NCBI GenBank assembly: GCA_019828595.1
Contig: JAHQRK010000006.1
Location: 248,001-312,000, forward strand
Length of the DNA stretch: 64,000 nt
Reading direction: 5' to 3'
Origin: Aphanomyces cochlioides
Taxonomy: Eukaryota; Oomycota; Saprolegniomycetes; Saprolegniales; Verrucalvaceae
Shown: positions 1 through 10,942 of the stretch, in pieces
Layout: the number at the start of each line of letters is the position of its first letter
Numbering within the stretch: position 1 is the stretch's first letter
Made by a program: the position numbers and the translations under genes
Notes under the pieces: generated by a model
The model's database searches: none
What the model was told of the DNA's origin: nothing
Seen by the model: the letters and a program-made list of their open reading frames with translations, nothing else

Positions 1-568
1 TTTCAGCCGTTTCCAAACGGGAGGGAAATCAGTATATATCTCATCCACTTGTTTGTTAAATTTCCTTGATCTTGTCCACCTGTGAAGCTGCTGACAGCGG
101 CTTTCGATGAATCGTAGGCAAAAGTGCCAATTTTTGCGGCATGACATCAGCGATGGAGCCGACGTTGATCACGCGGGCGTTGGTTTGGAGCACGGGGAGC
201 AAGAATTTCGTCAAGAAGAATGGCGCCGTCAAGTTGAGATCCATCACTTTGTTCCACCTCTTCTTGTCACGCGTTGGGAACCCACCTCCACATGCAATCC
301 CCTACGCTTCCATGGGCTCATTAATTCACGGCGTTTTCTCTACCGAGTTGTTGATCAGCGTGTGGAGCATGGATTCGCGTTCTTGCAACGCTGTGACGAG
401 ACATTGGAAGCCTTCAATCGAGCTCAAATCTTCTGGGATCCAGATAAAATTCAGAGGAGTGATGAGTTCTGTTCCTAGAAATGAGTCGATCGTACGGGAA
501 TGCACTGACCGCGTCCTAGATAAAAGCTTAAGAAATCGACGGATCAGCCAAAAAGGCAAAGTGCACAC
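1..568 (-). pseudogene. Short-chain dehydrogenase/reductase (SDR) gene, partial, probably broken
   Basis: The minus strand reads as the middle of a classical SDR. The helix after the coenzyme fold gives EDLSSIEGFQCLVTALQERE, then HTLINNS, NLTAPFFLTKFLLPVLQ and RVINVGSIA. A 42-nt GT-AG intron lies between NNS and the downstream reading frame; removing it restores the family NNxG motif. The catalytic tyrosine/lysine motif (YDSSKAA) is present near position 95 but in a different frame from GSIA, so a one-base slip appears to break the gene. The gene runs off the left edge and its cofactor-binding N-terminus is not clear. SDRs are NAD(P)-dependent oxidoreductases; the substrate cannot be told. 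Family assignment is good; inactivity is an inference from one frame change. Confidence 0.6.
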
Positions 569-1029
569 CTAGCCCTAAGTTTACTGGAACAGTAAACTGC
601 AACTTGAAAAATTGTAAAAATACACGCCGTGGCCATTGAGAGATAGTCGGAGTAGAGGAAGCGCCGCTGTCATATCGCTCTCTCTAATGACTTATTAGCC
701 TTCTAGAAGCTTTCGACAGTGAGCTGAAGGGCCAAATGTATTGAATTGATGACTTTTTAAAGGAGACGTCGACACGAATTTTATTATAATCTTGATACCA
801 TGACGTGACTTCTTGATTTCACCAGATGACCAAGAAGGGATGTAAACTTTGCGGCTGCGGCAAGCGTCGGTACGGTATGCCGACTCTCTCTATGTTCTTT
901 GCTTACATTGGATGAACAATTTACGATTTGTAGCATTACATTTACGACTTTTGCGGCGGAAATTGATGGCGTCGTTCCTGCGGATGTCAATATAGAAGCT
1001 CAATGGTGTCCTCCACCTGGTCTGAGTAT
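569..1029. other. Intergenic stretch, no gene recognised
   Basis: No convincing coding region was found. Short open frames exist on both strands around 784-1020 but show no recognisable motif. The stretch separates the SDR remnant from a CRN fragment. Confidence 0.5.
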
Positions 1030-1275
1030 TTCTTTCTTCTTGTCCCGGCTCGGCCTGGAAATATTAACACCAGAGATTTTGATGCATCTTCCACGCGCAA
1101 TTTCTTCAAAGGTAATGTCCTTTACTGAAAATTTCACATTTTTGTGTTTTGGATCTGTTCGTTGCCGCTTTGATACGATAGGAGAAGGGACAACAATACA
1201 CAGGGGAACCTTTTTCTTTTGCCGTACTTCGTGAATCGCTCTTCTCCGTCGTCATCTTTTAGAAGTTGCTTTTGG
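1030..1275 (-). pseudogene. Crinkler-type (CRN) gene fragment
   Basis: The minus strand matches, at the protein level, the linker between header and NTPase domain of the better preserved CRN copies in this window (compare 6400-6560 and 18400-18530). Recognisable parts are the segment leading to IARGRCIKISGV and the following basic stretch. Only this piece survives. The mariner element at 1302-2936 begins a few bases upstream of it, and an alpha/beta-hydrolase copy follows that element on the plus strand, so this looks like the remains of the same divergent CRN/hydrolase unit seen elsewhere. Confidence 0.65.
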
Positions 1276-1301
1276 CGTGATTCGACGGCTATTAATTAAT
1301 A

Positions 1302-2936
1302 CTACCTCTGTCCAGGAATAATTGCGACTGGATATTCGACTTGACAATATATCTTGGTTTTATTAAACATATTTCGTTGACGAATCTGAAAATATAAAAA
1401 AAAGACACAGGGCTGAGAGATTAGACGACGACATGCTTTACGTTATGACACATTTCTATTCTCCTGATTATATAAATGATGTGTGTTGCATCGTTTAAAT
1501 CGGATCCTTCGAGCAATTGACAGAGACCTTCAAGTCGATCCTCTTCCTCAATGCGAGCGTCCAGAAGATCAAGAGCCAAGCAATCGACATCAAGCGCCTT
1601 CAAAGACCTGGGGATCTTGTAGTTGTTGCAGCCTTCATGTTCAATGCAAAGACACATCACACGTTGCAGCGTTGCAAAAGTTCGATCAAGTGTCTCTGAT
1701 CCAAGTTGTGCAAACGAATCATGAACAGCTTGGACAAGTTCTTCAATTGTGCTCACATCTTTTTCATGCTGGAGTGCTTGTATCGCATTGAAAAACCCTA
1801 GATCTAGAACGTTCAAATCGGGAGATTGGGCTGGCTGGTTCATAAGGCTAATACTCCATTCACCACAAAGTGGCAACAATCGATGGGTCGTCTACTTTCA
1901 CGTGCGGGCGGGCATTGTCTTGTTGAATGATCACGCTTCGATTTCCATTCACACTCACCCAACTTCGTTGAATTGCAGGAAACACTTTCTCACAAAGGAA
2001 ACGTCGATACACGTCTTTGGTCACATTTGTTGGCACCACTTGCAAGATTTCAGCGGGGTGATTCTTGCTCGAACGTTGCGCGGCCACCATCTCAGTAATC
2101 GGCCAGCAACCAACCTTCCCGTCCCATCCATGGCGTGGTCTTGCAACTGCCACAAGAAACATGACTTTCACAACATGGGCTTTTGATTTGCACAGCCGCA
2201 ATGGTCTCTCTTCGTCGTGCCACAGAATGTAACGAGCTTTCGTGCGGGTCATATAAAACCATTTTTCATCGATATGAACGTACGAATACATGTCGTCAAT
2301 TGAGTCGTTGCCACCGCCACCGCTGGTAAAAAACGACTTGCAGAATTGGACTCGGTCCGCCTTGTGCTTGTCCGACAGCATTGGCTTCACGTAGCTCGTT
2401 CGTTTGACAATCCACTTCTTTTGCACAAAGGTCCACAACGTCGAGCGTGGAATGGCCAATGCACGAGATAAGGATCGGTAAGTTTGTCGCTTGCTGAGCT
2501 CTACAGACTTGATACGTTCCTCGACGACAGCCGAGTCATATTTCGACTTGGCTCCTGAACGACCTTTTATGCGTGATGTGACGTCAACCCTCGAACCTGA
2601 CGATTGCCCACGCTGCCATATTCGCCATGCTGTCGACTTGTTCACGCCAAAACTCGTGGACACATCTACGACTTGCGCGTTGGTGAGCTTTCCGCTCACG
2701 CTGACACTGCACAAGCGGCAATAGAGAGCCAAGCGGTCGTCGTCAGTGAGATTAGACTTGGATTTTGTATCGGATTTTGTCATGCCGGTTCCAAAGAATG
2801 AAGTGAAATATAATTCACGAAAAAATGCCACTGAGTGCCTCTTCCTAGCTCTTTCATATCCACCAACTTTTACACCAATCAGAGATTTGGAAGTGCAGTT
2901 ATAGATTGAGTCGCAATCATTTCTGGACAGAGGTAG
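1302..2936 (-). mobile_element. Mariner-type transposon with Stowaway-like terminal inverted repeats
   Basis: The ends are 28-bp inverted repeats, 1302-1329 and 2909-2936, that differ at two positions. They begin CTACCTCTGTCC and are flanked on both sides by TA (1300-1301 and 2937-2938), the target duplication of the Tc1/mariner superfamily. The end sequence resembles that of plant Stowaway elements (CTCCCTCCGT type; established knowledge). The 1635-bp element carries one transposase gene on the minus strand. It is inserted between a CRN fragment and a hydrolase copy. Confidence 0.9.
1421..2783 (-). pseudogene. Mariner-like DDE transposase, one frameshift
   Basis: The protein starts at the ATG at 2783 (MTKSDTKSKS) with an N-terminal helix-turn-helix region. 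The DDE catalytic core shows the first aspartate in HIDEKWFY, the second in QQDNARPH and the third in QSPDLNVLDLGFF. The last motif, followed by an aIQaLQ-like helix, is typical of the plant-type (DD39D) mariner branch. The frame changes near 1865-1870, between the second and third catalytic aspartates, so the protein is cut before its last active-site residue. Elsewhere the frame is open, so the break looks young, or could be a sequencing error. The enzyme would cut and paste its own element at TA sites. Confidence 0.85.
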
Positions 2937-2989
2937 TAGAAGAGTTCGAGCCATGGAATGTATGTTACATATCCTGGTCGTAGCTTCTG

Positions 2990-3813
2990 TCTTGGATCTG
3001 CCGCGTCCAGCTCCACGACGCTCATTCGACCCTTCCTTGACGCCTTGACACGTTTGAACATCCACGCCAAGCTCTTTAGCCTCGAGTACAACCTTGCTCC
3101 GGAGAATCCCTTCCCAGGTCCGATCAATCAAGCATTGCAGGTTGACAAGACAACTGCAATGACGGACGACTCAACTCTCTGGAGGCCTACGAGTGGTTGC
3201 TCCGTGACGGCAATCGTAACATCGATGTGATGGGCGAGTCTGCCGGTGGAAACGCCGCCTTGTCAATGTTGCGACATGCGGTGAGAAAGGTCTTCCCATG
3301 CCTCTCTGTGCACTTTTTCACTCTCCATCGGTGGATCTCAGTGGTTTGTCTCCATGCTATAATGAGCACGGCGCCTTTGATTACCTCTCCAAGTTCGTCC
3401 CCACTGTTCCTTTCAACTGACGTTGTCTGACATTGTTGGTGCTAGGAAAGTCTTGCGGAATGGTGGCATTTCTATGCTGGAACAAACCCCAAGCAACTTG
3501 AAGCCGCATCGCCAGGCTTGCGTTCAGTCGCGAGACTGCCTCCTATGTTTGTAAGTCGCTCCATTTTGTCCTGGTTGCAATGTCAGCATCCATGGACTAG
3601 GTTGTCTATAGCCTCAAGGAGCTGTACGGTCCTGAAATCGCGCAGTTTGTGACCAAGGCTGCCAGTGAAGGCGTGGCCGTGGAAAGTCTCGCGCATCCTT
3701 ATCTCTTTCACGTCTATGCGATGCTCCTTGTGAATCATCCAGCGTCGAATGAAGCTATCGAAGCCTTGGCTCGCTTTTATGCCAAGCGGTTTACTGCATC
3801 GATCAAGGAATAG
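2990..3813 (+). pseudogene. Alpha/beta-hydrolase (HSL-like esterase) copy 1, N-terminus missing
   Basis: Readable parts are a segment with FSLEYNLAPENPFPGPINQA (the E-Y-x-L-A-P signature of hormone-sensitive-lipase-like esterases), then the nucleophile elbow GESAGGNAAL, then FYAGTNPKQLEAA, and finally a C-terminal part ending in ARFYAKR with stop at 3811-3813. Frame changes between them coincide with plausible GT-AG introns (about 3140-3182, 3400-3450, 3551-3616), which are shared with copy 3. The oxyanion-hole HAGG part seen in copy 3 is absent here; the mariner element ends 50 bp upstream. Family members hydrolyse short-chain esters; the substrate is unknown. The copy is judged truncated. 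Confidence 0.65.
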
Positions 3814-3829
3814 CACATTCAATCAGCAC

Positions 3830-4430
3830 AAGAACTCCGCGGCATCATGGTACTGCTAGCGTCCTTCCTCGTTTCGATGGTACTGGTGAATGAAATGTAC
3901 ACTCCATGAAATATTCGCTGGCATCTCCCCTGCAGTAGGATTCTGGGAACTTCGGAATTCTTTGTCTTTCCACAACTCCTGTGTAGAGGAATCTGGAGTT
4001 TTCTCGTTATCGCGCGGTAAAGCAAGAAGAAAGGACTCAAAATGCGTAGGCGTATTTTTTTATGAAAAAGGAGCTGTACATGAGCACGAAACCAAGGAGA
4101 GGTACGATGCCAGCAAGTGGTGATCGTTTTGATTTCTTGGATGCTGTCAAGAACAAAATTTCGACATTCTCAATGGGATTCGTACGTCACGACTCGTTGT
4201 CGATGGCAAGGAAATAATAGGTCGGTCATGCTACCAGCCACTGGATGAAATTTTTGATGTTGACGACGGACAAGGGCGATTCAAGAAGTACAACACAGGA
4301 CACAATGATTCTTCTCATATCTGGGTCGAACGTCAATCAAAACGGCAACGAAGAGATATCAACGAAAAAAATGAACTTTTGAGTGAACACATAGCCTGTA
4401 GAGACATTTGTGCGTGGAAATGAACAATCG
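3830..4430 (+). pseudogene. Remnant of a second CRN header family
   Basis: After a short hydrolase 3' flank, 4080-4430 on the plus strand contains the header hallmarks RFDFLDAV and, in other frames, pieces matching the better readable copy at 27280-27603. Several frame breaks are present. The same segment occurs inverted at about 20560-21050 and direct at about 26990-27605, always beside a hydrolase C-terminus, so it belongs to the repeated unit. Confidence 0.5.
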
Positions 4431-5085
4431 TGAAGGAAACATTCGTTCTTGTTCAATAACTACAACTTAAATGTGATATGTTTTCTAGCTTGAGGTTGTT
4501 GCCTAAGAGGACGACTATGGATTCTTGTAGTGGCTGGGCATGCAGAACGATGTGTGGGTTCTTCGGGAAAGTTTCAAGAAAGAACCTTGGAAGATGGCAA
4601 AATGGGGGAGTAAATACGTAGATTTAGCAACCAAATTGTTGACAAAAACCACAAATTTGATTGTGATGACAATCCCAACATGACAAATTTTGATCAAGTT
4701 TTCGTCTCGCATTTAGAGAAACTTCATGGATTGAAGACTCGATTTCGTGAATCTCTGTTCTCAGTGGTCACTCAACTAAAGCCTGGGCTCTTCATCTCCG
4801 CACGTTACTACATATTTTTTGTACTTCCAGAAGTCACCATGGACATGCCGCTTTTGTCGATTGTCATTAGACTGGAATGTGGTTGCCTACACACTTCTTT
4901 GGTGTGCCTCAAAGAACACGATTCCCAAAAAATCTAGTGAAAAGATAGTTTTACTCAAAATTCAAAAACAATTCCATTAATATGCGTCAAAACATTTTCC
5001 ATAAACCACGCACCGACATAATGTCGTATTCCTCCGTGTCATCTTCATCGTAAGGTACTCTAACTTCTTTAATCTGATTTAGTGA
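4431..5085. repeat. Repeated intergenic segment of the CRN unit
   Basis: This stretch has no gene of its own. It matches, inverted, the sequence downstream of the intact CRN gene (about 20018-20640). It therefore represents the 3' flank of the CRN unit rather than unique sequence. Confidence 0.6.
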
Positions 5086-5089
5086 ACTT

Positions 5090-6858
5090 CACAATCTTGA
5101 CATCCCGTATATGGTGAGATCCAATTCACGCGCAAAATTCGTAGCAAAGTCTTTATAAGCTTCAGTTTGAGTCCATGCTCTTTTGCTGACGTAACTTGAA
5201 TAAATCGTAGAACCAAGCGGTTCTCAATCCCAACTCGGAGACAAACGAGATCCTAGCCAGCCTGGTTCCATCTTGTTGGCAACAACCACACAGTTTCCGT
5301 CGAAATTTTTGTGTCCAGAGCTCGCCCCAAGGATGTCTTCGTCAACGACTTCGTATCAAGACGAATAAAGTCTTTCACGGCAATAGTACTCCTTCCAGTA
5401 GACCCCATCACATTGACAGTAAGGCCACTTCCCTTGCTGTTCTTATTTGTTGAATGAAATCCAACTCGACAATCCAACCAGTCAGTGAGGGATTGGTCAG
5501 GTCATTGGCTATGCCGTAGGCTACACGAATAAAATCGTTTCCACCTTTGTCAAAAGCCAGTCTTGCGATATATCGACTTGTGAAAAATCTTTTGCCTTGA
5601 GATTGCTCACACGCCAAGTGATTCAGTGCAATGCTGCTTTTTTCACCCATCAAGCCTTCGAAAAAGGCAACCACGTTTTTAGCTTGTGCAAAATGCGAGT
5701 CAATTGTTGCGAGAACTTGTGGCAAATTGTATTCGAACATCCATCGGGCTGAGAAACCTGCATAATAGAATTTGTGATCAACTGCATCTTTCTTGCCTTC
5801 ATCGCTCTGAGTGTCGACAGTAGCTTCAACCACCAAATTCGCTCGAACACTGCTCCAGAAGTCAGGATTCTTTGTAGCTTTACAATATTCCTTCAATGTC
5901 CATGGACGTGCGATAAAACCTTCTACATTCATCCAACCACGTGCCTCGTCGTTACGTTTGATTGACATTGATGCTATTGATATGGAATATCGTTTTTTGG
6001 AATAATCGGTATCGAAGACATCTTGTTCTAATTTCAAATGGTAGTCAAGTTTGGTCACTCCATCTATGACAACAATGTCATCCATTGCTCGGGCGATGTA
6101 CTGCCGGATGTCACGTTTGTCGTGAAATTTAAGTTTCCATGTGCCGTCTTGAGTCAACCGGACAAGATGAATGTAATTGGAGCTATCCACGTGGATCCAC
6201 AAGACAGATTTTCCACTTGCAGCTTGCTTGCATGCCCAGAACCAAGTCGTGATTGATTTCCCAACACCTGGAGGGCCTTGTATCCAAACCCCACGATGAC
6301 CTTCATCTGATCCATCGGTGTTGGCCAACGCATTCACGTCGTCTAATGCCTTGATCAACCGCAATGTATCTTTTCGACAGTACATCAATATTTCTTTCTT
6401 CTTGTCCCGGCTCGGCCTGGAAATGTCAACACCAGAGATTTTGATGCATCTTCCACGCGCAATTTCTTCAAAGGTAATGTCCTTTACTGAAAATTTCAAA
6501 TTTTTGTGTTTTGGATCTGTTCGTTGCCGCTTAGGAAAAGGGACAACAATCCACAGGGGATCCTTTATTCTTTTGACGTACTTCGCGAATCGCTCTTCTC
6601 AGTCGTCATCTTTTAGAAGTTCATTCAGAGGCTTTTGGCCTGACCGACACGCTTCTTCGTTAGCATAGATCATGAGTCGTGACTGATCGATCCCATCGAG
6701 ACTTTGGGAGTTTTGTTTTTGACAGCATCCAGGAAATCAAAATGGACACCGCTTGCTGCGATCACAACTCTGCTTGGATACGTATCCATGTACGGTTGTC
6801 TTCCCTCATCCACTAGAACAAAATACGCATATCGAGTTCCCTGTTGGGTAGTTGCCAT
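5090..6858 (-). pseudogene. Crinkler-type (CRN) gene, multiple breaks
   Basis: The N-terminal header starts with MATTQQGTRYAYFVLVDEG at 6858 and contains HFDFLDAVK. Its frame is lost after that point, and a TGA stop lies in the region matching the KYDDGEEHFAKY part of the intact copy. A long open stretch (6499-5408) holds the P-loop GPPGVGKS and the Walker B-like DDIVVIDG. The frame shifts again near 5450, just before the segment matching the C-terminal nuclease-like domain (LLPTRWNQAG). The domain order is the same as in the intact copy at 18053-20017. Upstream, the TE nest begins at 6991, which has separated this gene from its divergent hydrolase neighbour (now at about 15.9-16.8 kb). Confidence 0.8.
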
Positions 6859-7336
6859 GCTTTTCGCGCATAAGAGAATTTCTTCAATGATGTACTCTTT
6901 GATGTGATATTGATTTATACAGTAGATAAGAGGGGTTTGGGGGTTTGCAAATTGAATTTCATCTTTAATCAGATTCGACCACTATTACTACAGTCCGCGA
7001 AGTATTTATACGCGCAAATAGATTTTCTAAGATAACATTAAATTTCTCGAATAAAAATGCGTTTTTGGCGATTTTTCAAAGTTTGTGGCGAAATTGGGCC
7101 TTCGGACAGTGCTCTCTATAATACGCGCAAAAAGTCATCCACTTTCCCTATACAGATATGGGAGGGTATCGAAAACTGGGGGCGGTGACCTGTGAGAAAT
7201 AATTATACGTGCAGGGACTTTTTAAATTTTTTAAAGTACCCAAACTACATTTAAATGGAGTTTAAATTATGTGCTATTTATAGTCATACAAAACACACGA
7301 AATTGCGCGCATCTGGCATCGAAATTCAATTTTCTC

Positions 7337-8342
7337 ATGCCACGACGACCTGAACTGACGCAACTGGAGATAGGCAAGATCCTAGCATGGAAAATGGAGA
7401 ATCTATCCATGGGGGAGATTGATAGACAGCTCCAACGCTCTCACTCGACCATACGAGCCTTTTTGAAGTAGCCCGACACCTACAAGACCAAGAAAAGGAG
7501 CGGAAGTAAGCCAAGACTCGTCAAGAGGGACATTCGTCGCATTTTCCAGAATGCTATAATCCACAACTACTCGGCCGAGAAGAGCGCGATGACTCCATCA
7601 AGAAAGTCTCTGGCCGTACTGTGCTCAACATCTTGAAGTCGTCCAAATTCGTCAAGCATGCGAAGAAAAAGCCTGCTCCGGCTTTGACCAAGCTGCACAA
7701 AATCAGGCGCAAGAAATTTGCCGCAAAGTTCTTGGCCAAAGTCAAGTTGTGGGATAACGTCATCTTCTCTGATGAAAAGAAGTTCAATCTTGACGGTCCT
7801 GATGGATTTCGCTGCTACTGGCGAGATCTACGACGCGAAGAAGAAACCTTCTCCAAGCGAGTTTGCGGTGGTGGGAGTGTCATTGTGTGGGGGGCGGTCA
7901 ATCGCTAGGAAAGTCCTCCTTGGTGTTTTTGGAAGGCAAGCAAGACTCAAGAAAGTACTGCGACACCCTTCAAGAACATCTGATGCCGTTTATCGATGAA
8001 GTCAAGCGCCAAAATGGAGGACAAGTTGTTGTGTTCCAACAAGACAACGCCTTAATTCATGTGTCAAAGGTCACTGGTAAGTTTATTGATGAATCAGGGC
8101 TATTGCTGCTAGATTGGCCAAGCAAGAGCCCTGATTTGAACATTATCGAGAACGTTTGGGGCCATTTGGTACGTCTTGTTTACTCAAATGGACGCCAGTT
8201 CGACAATGTGTCTGATTTGAAGCGACAAATTGCGTTATCATGGTCGCAGATTACTGTTGACTACTTGACTAAGCTTGTGGAAAGTATGCCAACTCGTTTG
8301 GCCAATGTCTTGTTGAATAACGGTGGTGCAATTGACTATTAG
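7337..8342 (+). pseudogene. Tc1-like transposase, several breaks
   Basis: The protein begins MPRRPELTQLEIGKILAW at 7337 with an N-terminal helix-turn-helix. Catalytic residues appear as FSDEKKFNLDGPDG, VFQQDNALIHVS and SKSPDLNIIENVWG, giving a DD34E spacing typical of Tc1. A TAG stop at 7469, a frame change around 7600 and another near 7905 show it cannot be translated in full. The last part runs open to the stop at 8340-8342. Confidence 0.85.
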
Positions 8343-9772
8343 TCTAGTGCGCGTGTAAATACTTCGGGCAATGAAATTTGATTTTTTTCATGTTTGACTA
8401 GTTAGCTAGATTAAGTCAGTTTGTTTGATGTTGAGATCAATGAATCGTTCAATCAATAAGGCTGTGTTCGGTTTCAAGTGGATTTAGTGGATTCTGCTTG
8501 ATTCCAGGTGATGCAATCAGGGTTAGGGAATGGAATCTACTTTTGATCGAACACAAACGAGAGTCAACTGAAACATGATTCAGGTCCAGAATCACGATTT
8601 TTGGAATCTACGTCATGGTGGTCGATTCAGGTGGACGCCAAAAGAGTGATTCTGCACTCTATATCTCTATATTATATTTGAAAGGAGGATAGTGGGGCAC
8701 TTTGCTTTTGACGATGGAGTCTGACGACGACTTACTGCTTGTGGCATGTGCATTGGCGTCTGCACGCTCAAGGCTATTGAAGACGATCATGACAGTACGG
8801 CCAAAACGAAGGATGATCGATTCGTGCGTCCCGTGCTGTCCTACGTGTCTTTCTTAGACTTGCAACACCAAGTACTGCCTGACAATGGCAAGCGAATCAT
8901 ATACGACACATTTCGAATGGAAAGTGGAGAGCTTGACCCGCTCATTGACATGGCAGAAAAATACATCAACAAACGTCTGTCACCAAAGCTCGTGATTTGC
9001 GTTACACTACATTGGTTGGCAACAGGTGCGAGTGTCCGTGTCCAGGAACAATTCTTTTTAGATCCTGCTTACTCAACACTGCACTATTACCGTCATATTG
9101 GTCTCAACGCATTGTTGCGCAGTCTGGTTGAGCATGGATTTTATGGAGCCAATGTAAATGACCCCACACGCCTTGAAAATACAAGTAAACAATTTGGAGC
9201 GATGCAACCATCCTTTTACGGCTGCATTGGAGTATTTGACGGCACCCATGTACCGATTGTTGTATCGAAGGACTTGTCAAATAAATACCGCAATCGGTAC
9301 GTCGATGTCGTCAATTGCTCGAATCATATAACACAACATGTAGTGGAGGCTATACATCTACGAATGTACTAGGTGTGGTAGACTGGAATGGCTCCTTTTT
9401 GGCAGTATTTCCAGGTGCAGAGGGATGTCCTAGTGATGCCTTTGTGTTTTCCCATTGCACATCCTTTTCAACGATGATTCCAAAAGGCTATTTCTATCTA
9501 GCCGACGCTGGTTATGGTCTATCAAAAAGCATTTTAACCCCTTATCGATCCACTCGTTACCATCTGCGCGAGTGGGCGGACAATGAAGATGGAAGACCGC
9601 AGAACTATCGGGAAATTTTCAATTACAGACACTCTAAATCTCGAATTGTAGTCGAAAGAGCATTTGGAGTGCTCAAAAGAAGTGGAAAATTCTAAGCGAG
9701 CCTTTAGAAATGGAGCTCAGCATCACGAACCAAGTGATTCATACTTGCTGTGGGCTACACAACTATGTCTTA

Positions 9773-10723
9773 CAGTGGTCGACAGCATCCAGACGACTTG
9801 AATGTTTAAAGGAACCTGTTGAAGTCAATATTTGATGAAAATCTATGTATGTCAGTGTTAAAGACTCGTCACGATGTGTAGAATTGGCTAATATCCCTAA
9901 GACGTAATAATCTGCCATATTAAAATATCTTTTTCGTGAAAACCCAACCAAATTGGAGAAAATTCGACTTATAACATAATAACCTCTATCAATTAATAAA
10001 TTTATAAAAATGACATTTCAAGAACCTTTCCGTGAAACATGCGTCTGTTGCCAAAGGGCACATCTTAAAATGACGACTCGTGTGAAAATCAACGTCGATC
10101 GCGCATTCGCTACCGAGATATTTGACTTCGTTAAGCAGCATCGCCAGCGTACGCTGTCTCTCGACGAACGATTGGACATTTTACAGTTGCAAGCTGCTTT
10201 CCGGCTTGAACAACACGAGTCTGGTGACACAGGCGATGTCAGTGCCCGTGTTGCGAGGTTCCTTGGTCGTGGTCGCGATACGGTCCAACAAGTTTGGCGT
10301 GATTTCTGCACCGAGAGAAAGCTGCATGTCGCTCAGGTGCACGCAAACCGCACGCCTAAACCAACACGCGATTGTGAAAGGAAAAGTTGGGAGACAGTAT
10401 GATGTCAACACGATGTTTGACGATGTTGGCAAGAGATTGAACGAAGCAATTGGCGAATTAACCACCGAAGTGATCCATGGATGCATCAAAAAGGCTGAGA
10501 AGTGTTTGCTTGAGTTGCATCGATATATTTTGGCCATTGATGATGCAGACATCGTTGAGGAATCGTCAAGCAGCGACTCAGATTCAAGTAAATACCCCTT
10601 CATATTTTGTATTTCTCTAATTTTATACTCTTTGTATATATCACACGACAAAGGGTTTATACCATGTAATTTTATATCCACCGGATATTTATCCGTAAGA
10701 CGTCTGGATGCTGTCGACCACTG
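9773..10723 (+). mobile_element. 951-bp Harbinger-like (TTA-flanked) non-autonomous element
   Basis: Near-perfect terminal inverted repeats of about 25 bp start CAGTGGTCGACAGCATCCAG at 9773 and end at 10723. The flanks are TTA on both sides (9770-9772 and 10724-10726). The insertion splits the end of the HARBI1-like gene precisely. Inside is an ORF remnant with transposase-like N- and C-terminal parts but no catalytic core, so it looks like an internally deleted derivative. Confidence 0.85.
10010..10600 (+). pseudogene. Core-less transposase-derived remnant (HTH plus acidic tail)
   Basis: The first frame (10010-10402) contains a helix-turn-helix-like stretch ARVARFLGRGRDTVQQVWRD. A second frame continues with a helical segment and ends in a serine/aspartate-rich tail (EESSSSDSDS). 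Both lie between the inverted repeats of the 951-bp element. No DDE residues are present. This fits the fused ends of a transposase gene whose middle was deleted; the parent family was not identified. Confidence 0.45.
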
Positions 10724-10942
10724 TTAGCTTGTACAAGCCCGTCAACAATTGATAATGAGCTTCCAAACGGCACCAACGGAGATGACGACTCGATATCCGA
10801 ATCACTGTCCCAACTGTTGCAATTGCAAGATGCGTTTCAAAATGAAGCTACGTCTTGGCGGGATTCGATAGCAAATAACATGTGGAATGCTTATAATCTA
10901 TATCGTAGCGGCTAGCACCAATGTATTATCGATTTAATGCAA

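Larger units (their letters stand above)
8714..10915 (+). pseudogene. HARBI1-like DDE transposase, interrupted by a 951-bp element
   Basis: The first ATG (8714) starts an acidic MESDDDLLL N-terminus, and the frame then slips. The nuclease core shows GVFDGTHVPI (first Asp), YLADAGYGL (second Asp) and SRIVVERAFGVLKR (Glu), the pattern of the PF13359/HARBI1 family. Frame changes occur near 8740, 9320-9370 and 9690. The reading then reaches CCGLHNYVL at 9770 and is cut by the insertion 9773-10723, after which the C-terminal part resumes and ends in ANNMWNAYNLY with the stop at 10913-10915. This enzyme would cut DNA at the Harbinger ends together with the Myb-like partner. It is clearly non-functional here. 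Confidence 0.8.

Noticed and set aside
6991..8373. Compact Tc1 element ending at 8373
   Set aside because: The repeat at 8348-8373 matches the left end less well than the one at 15779-15804 and lacks a TA flank; it is taken as the inner repeat of an IR/DR end.
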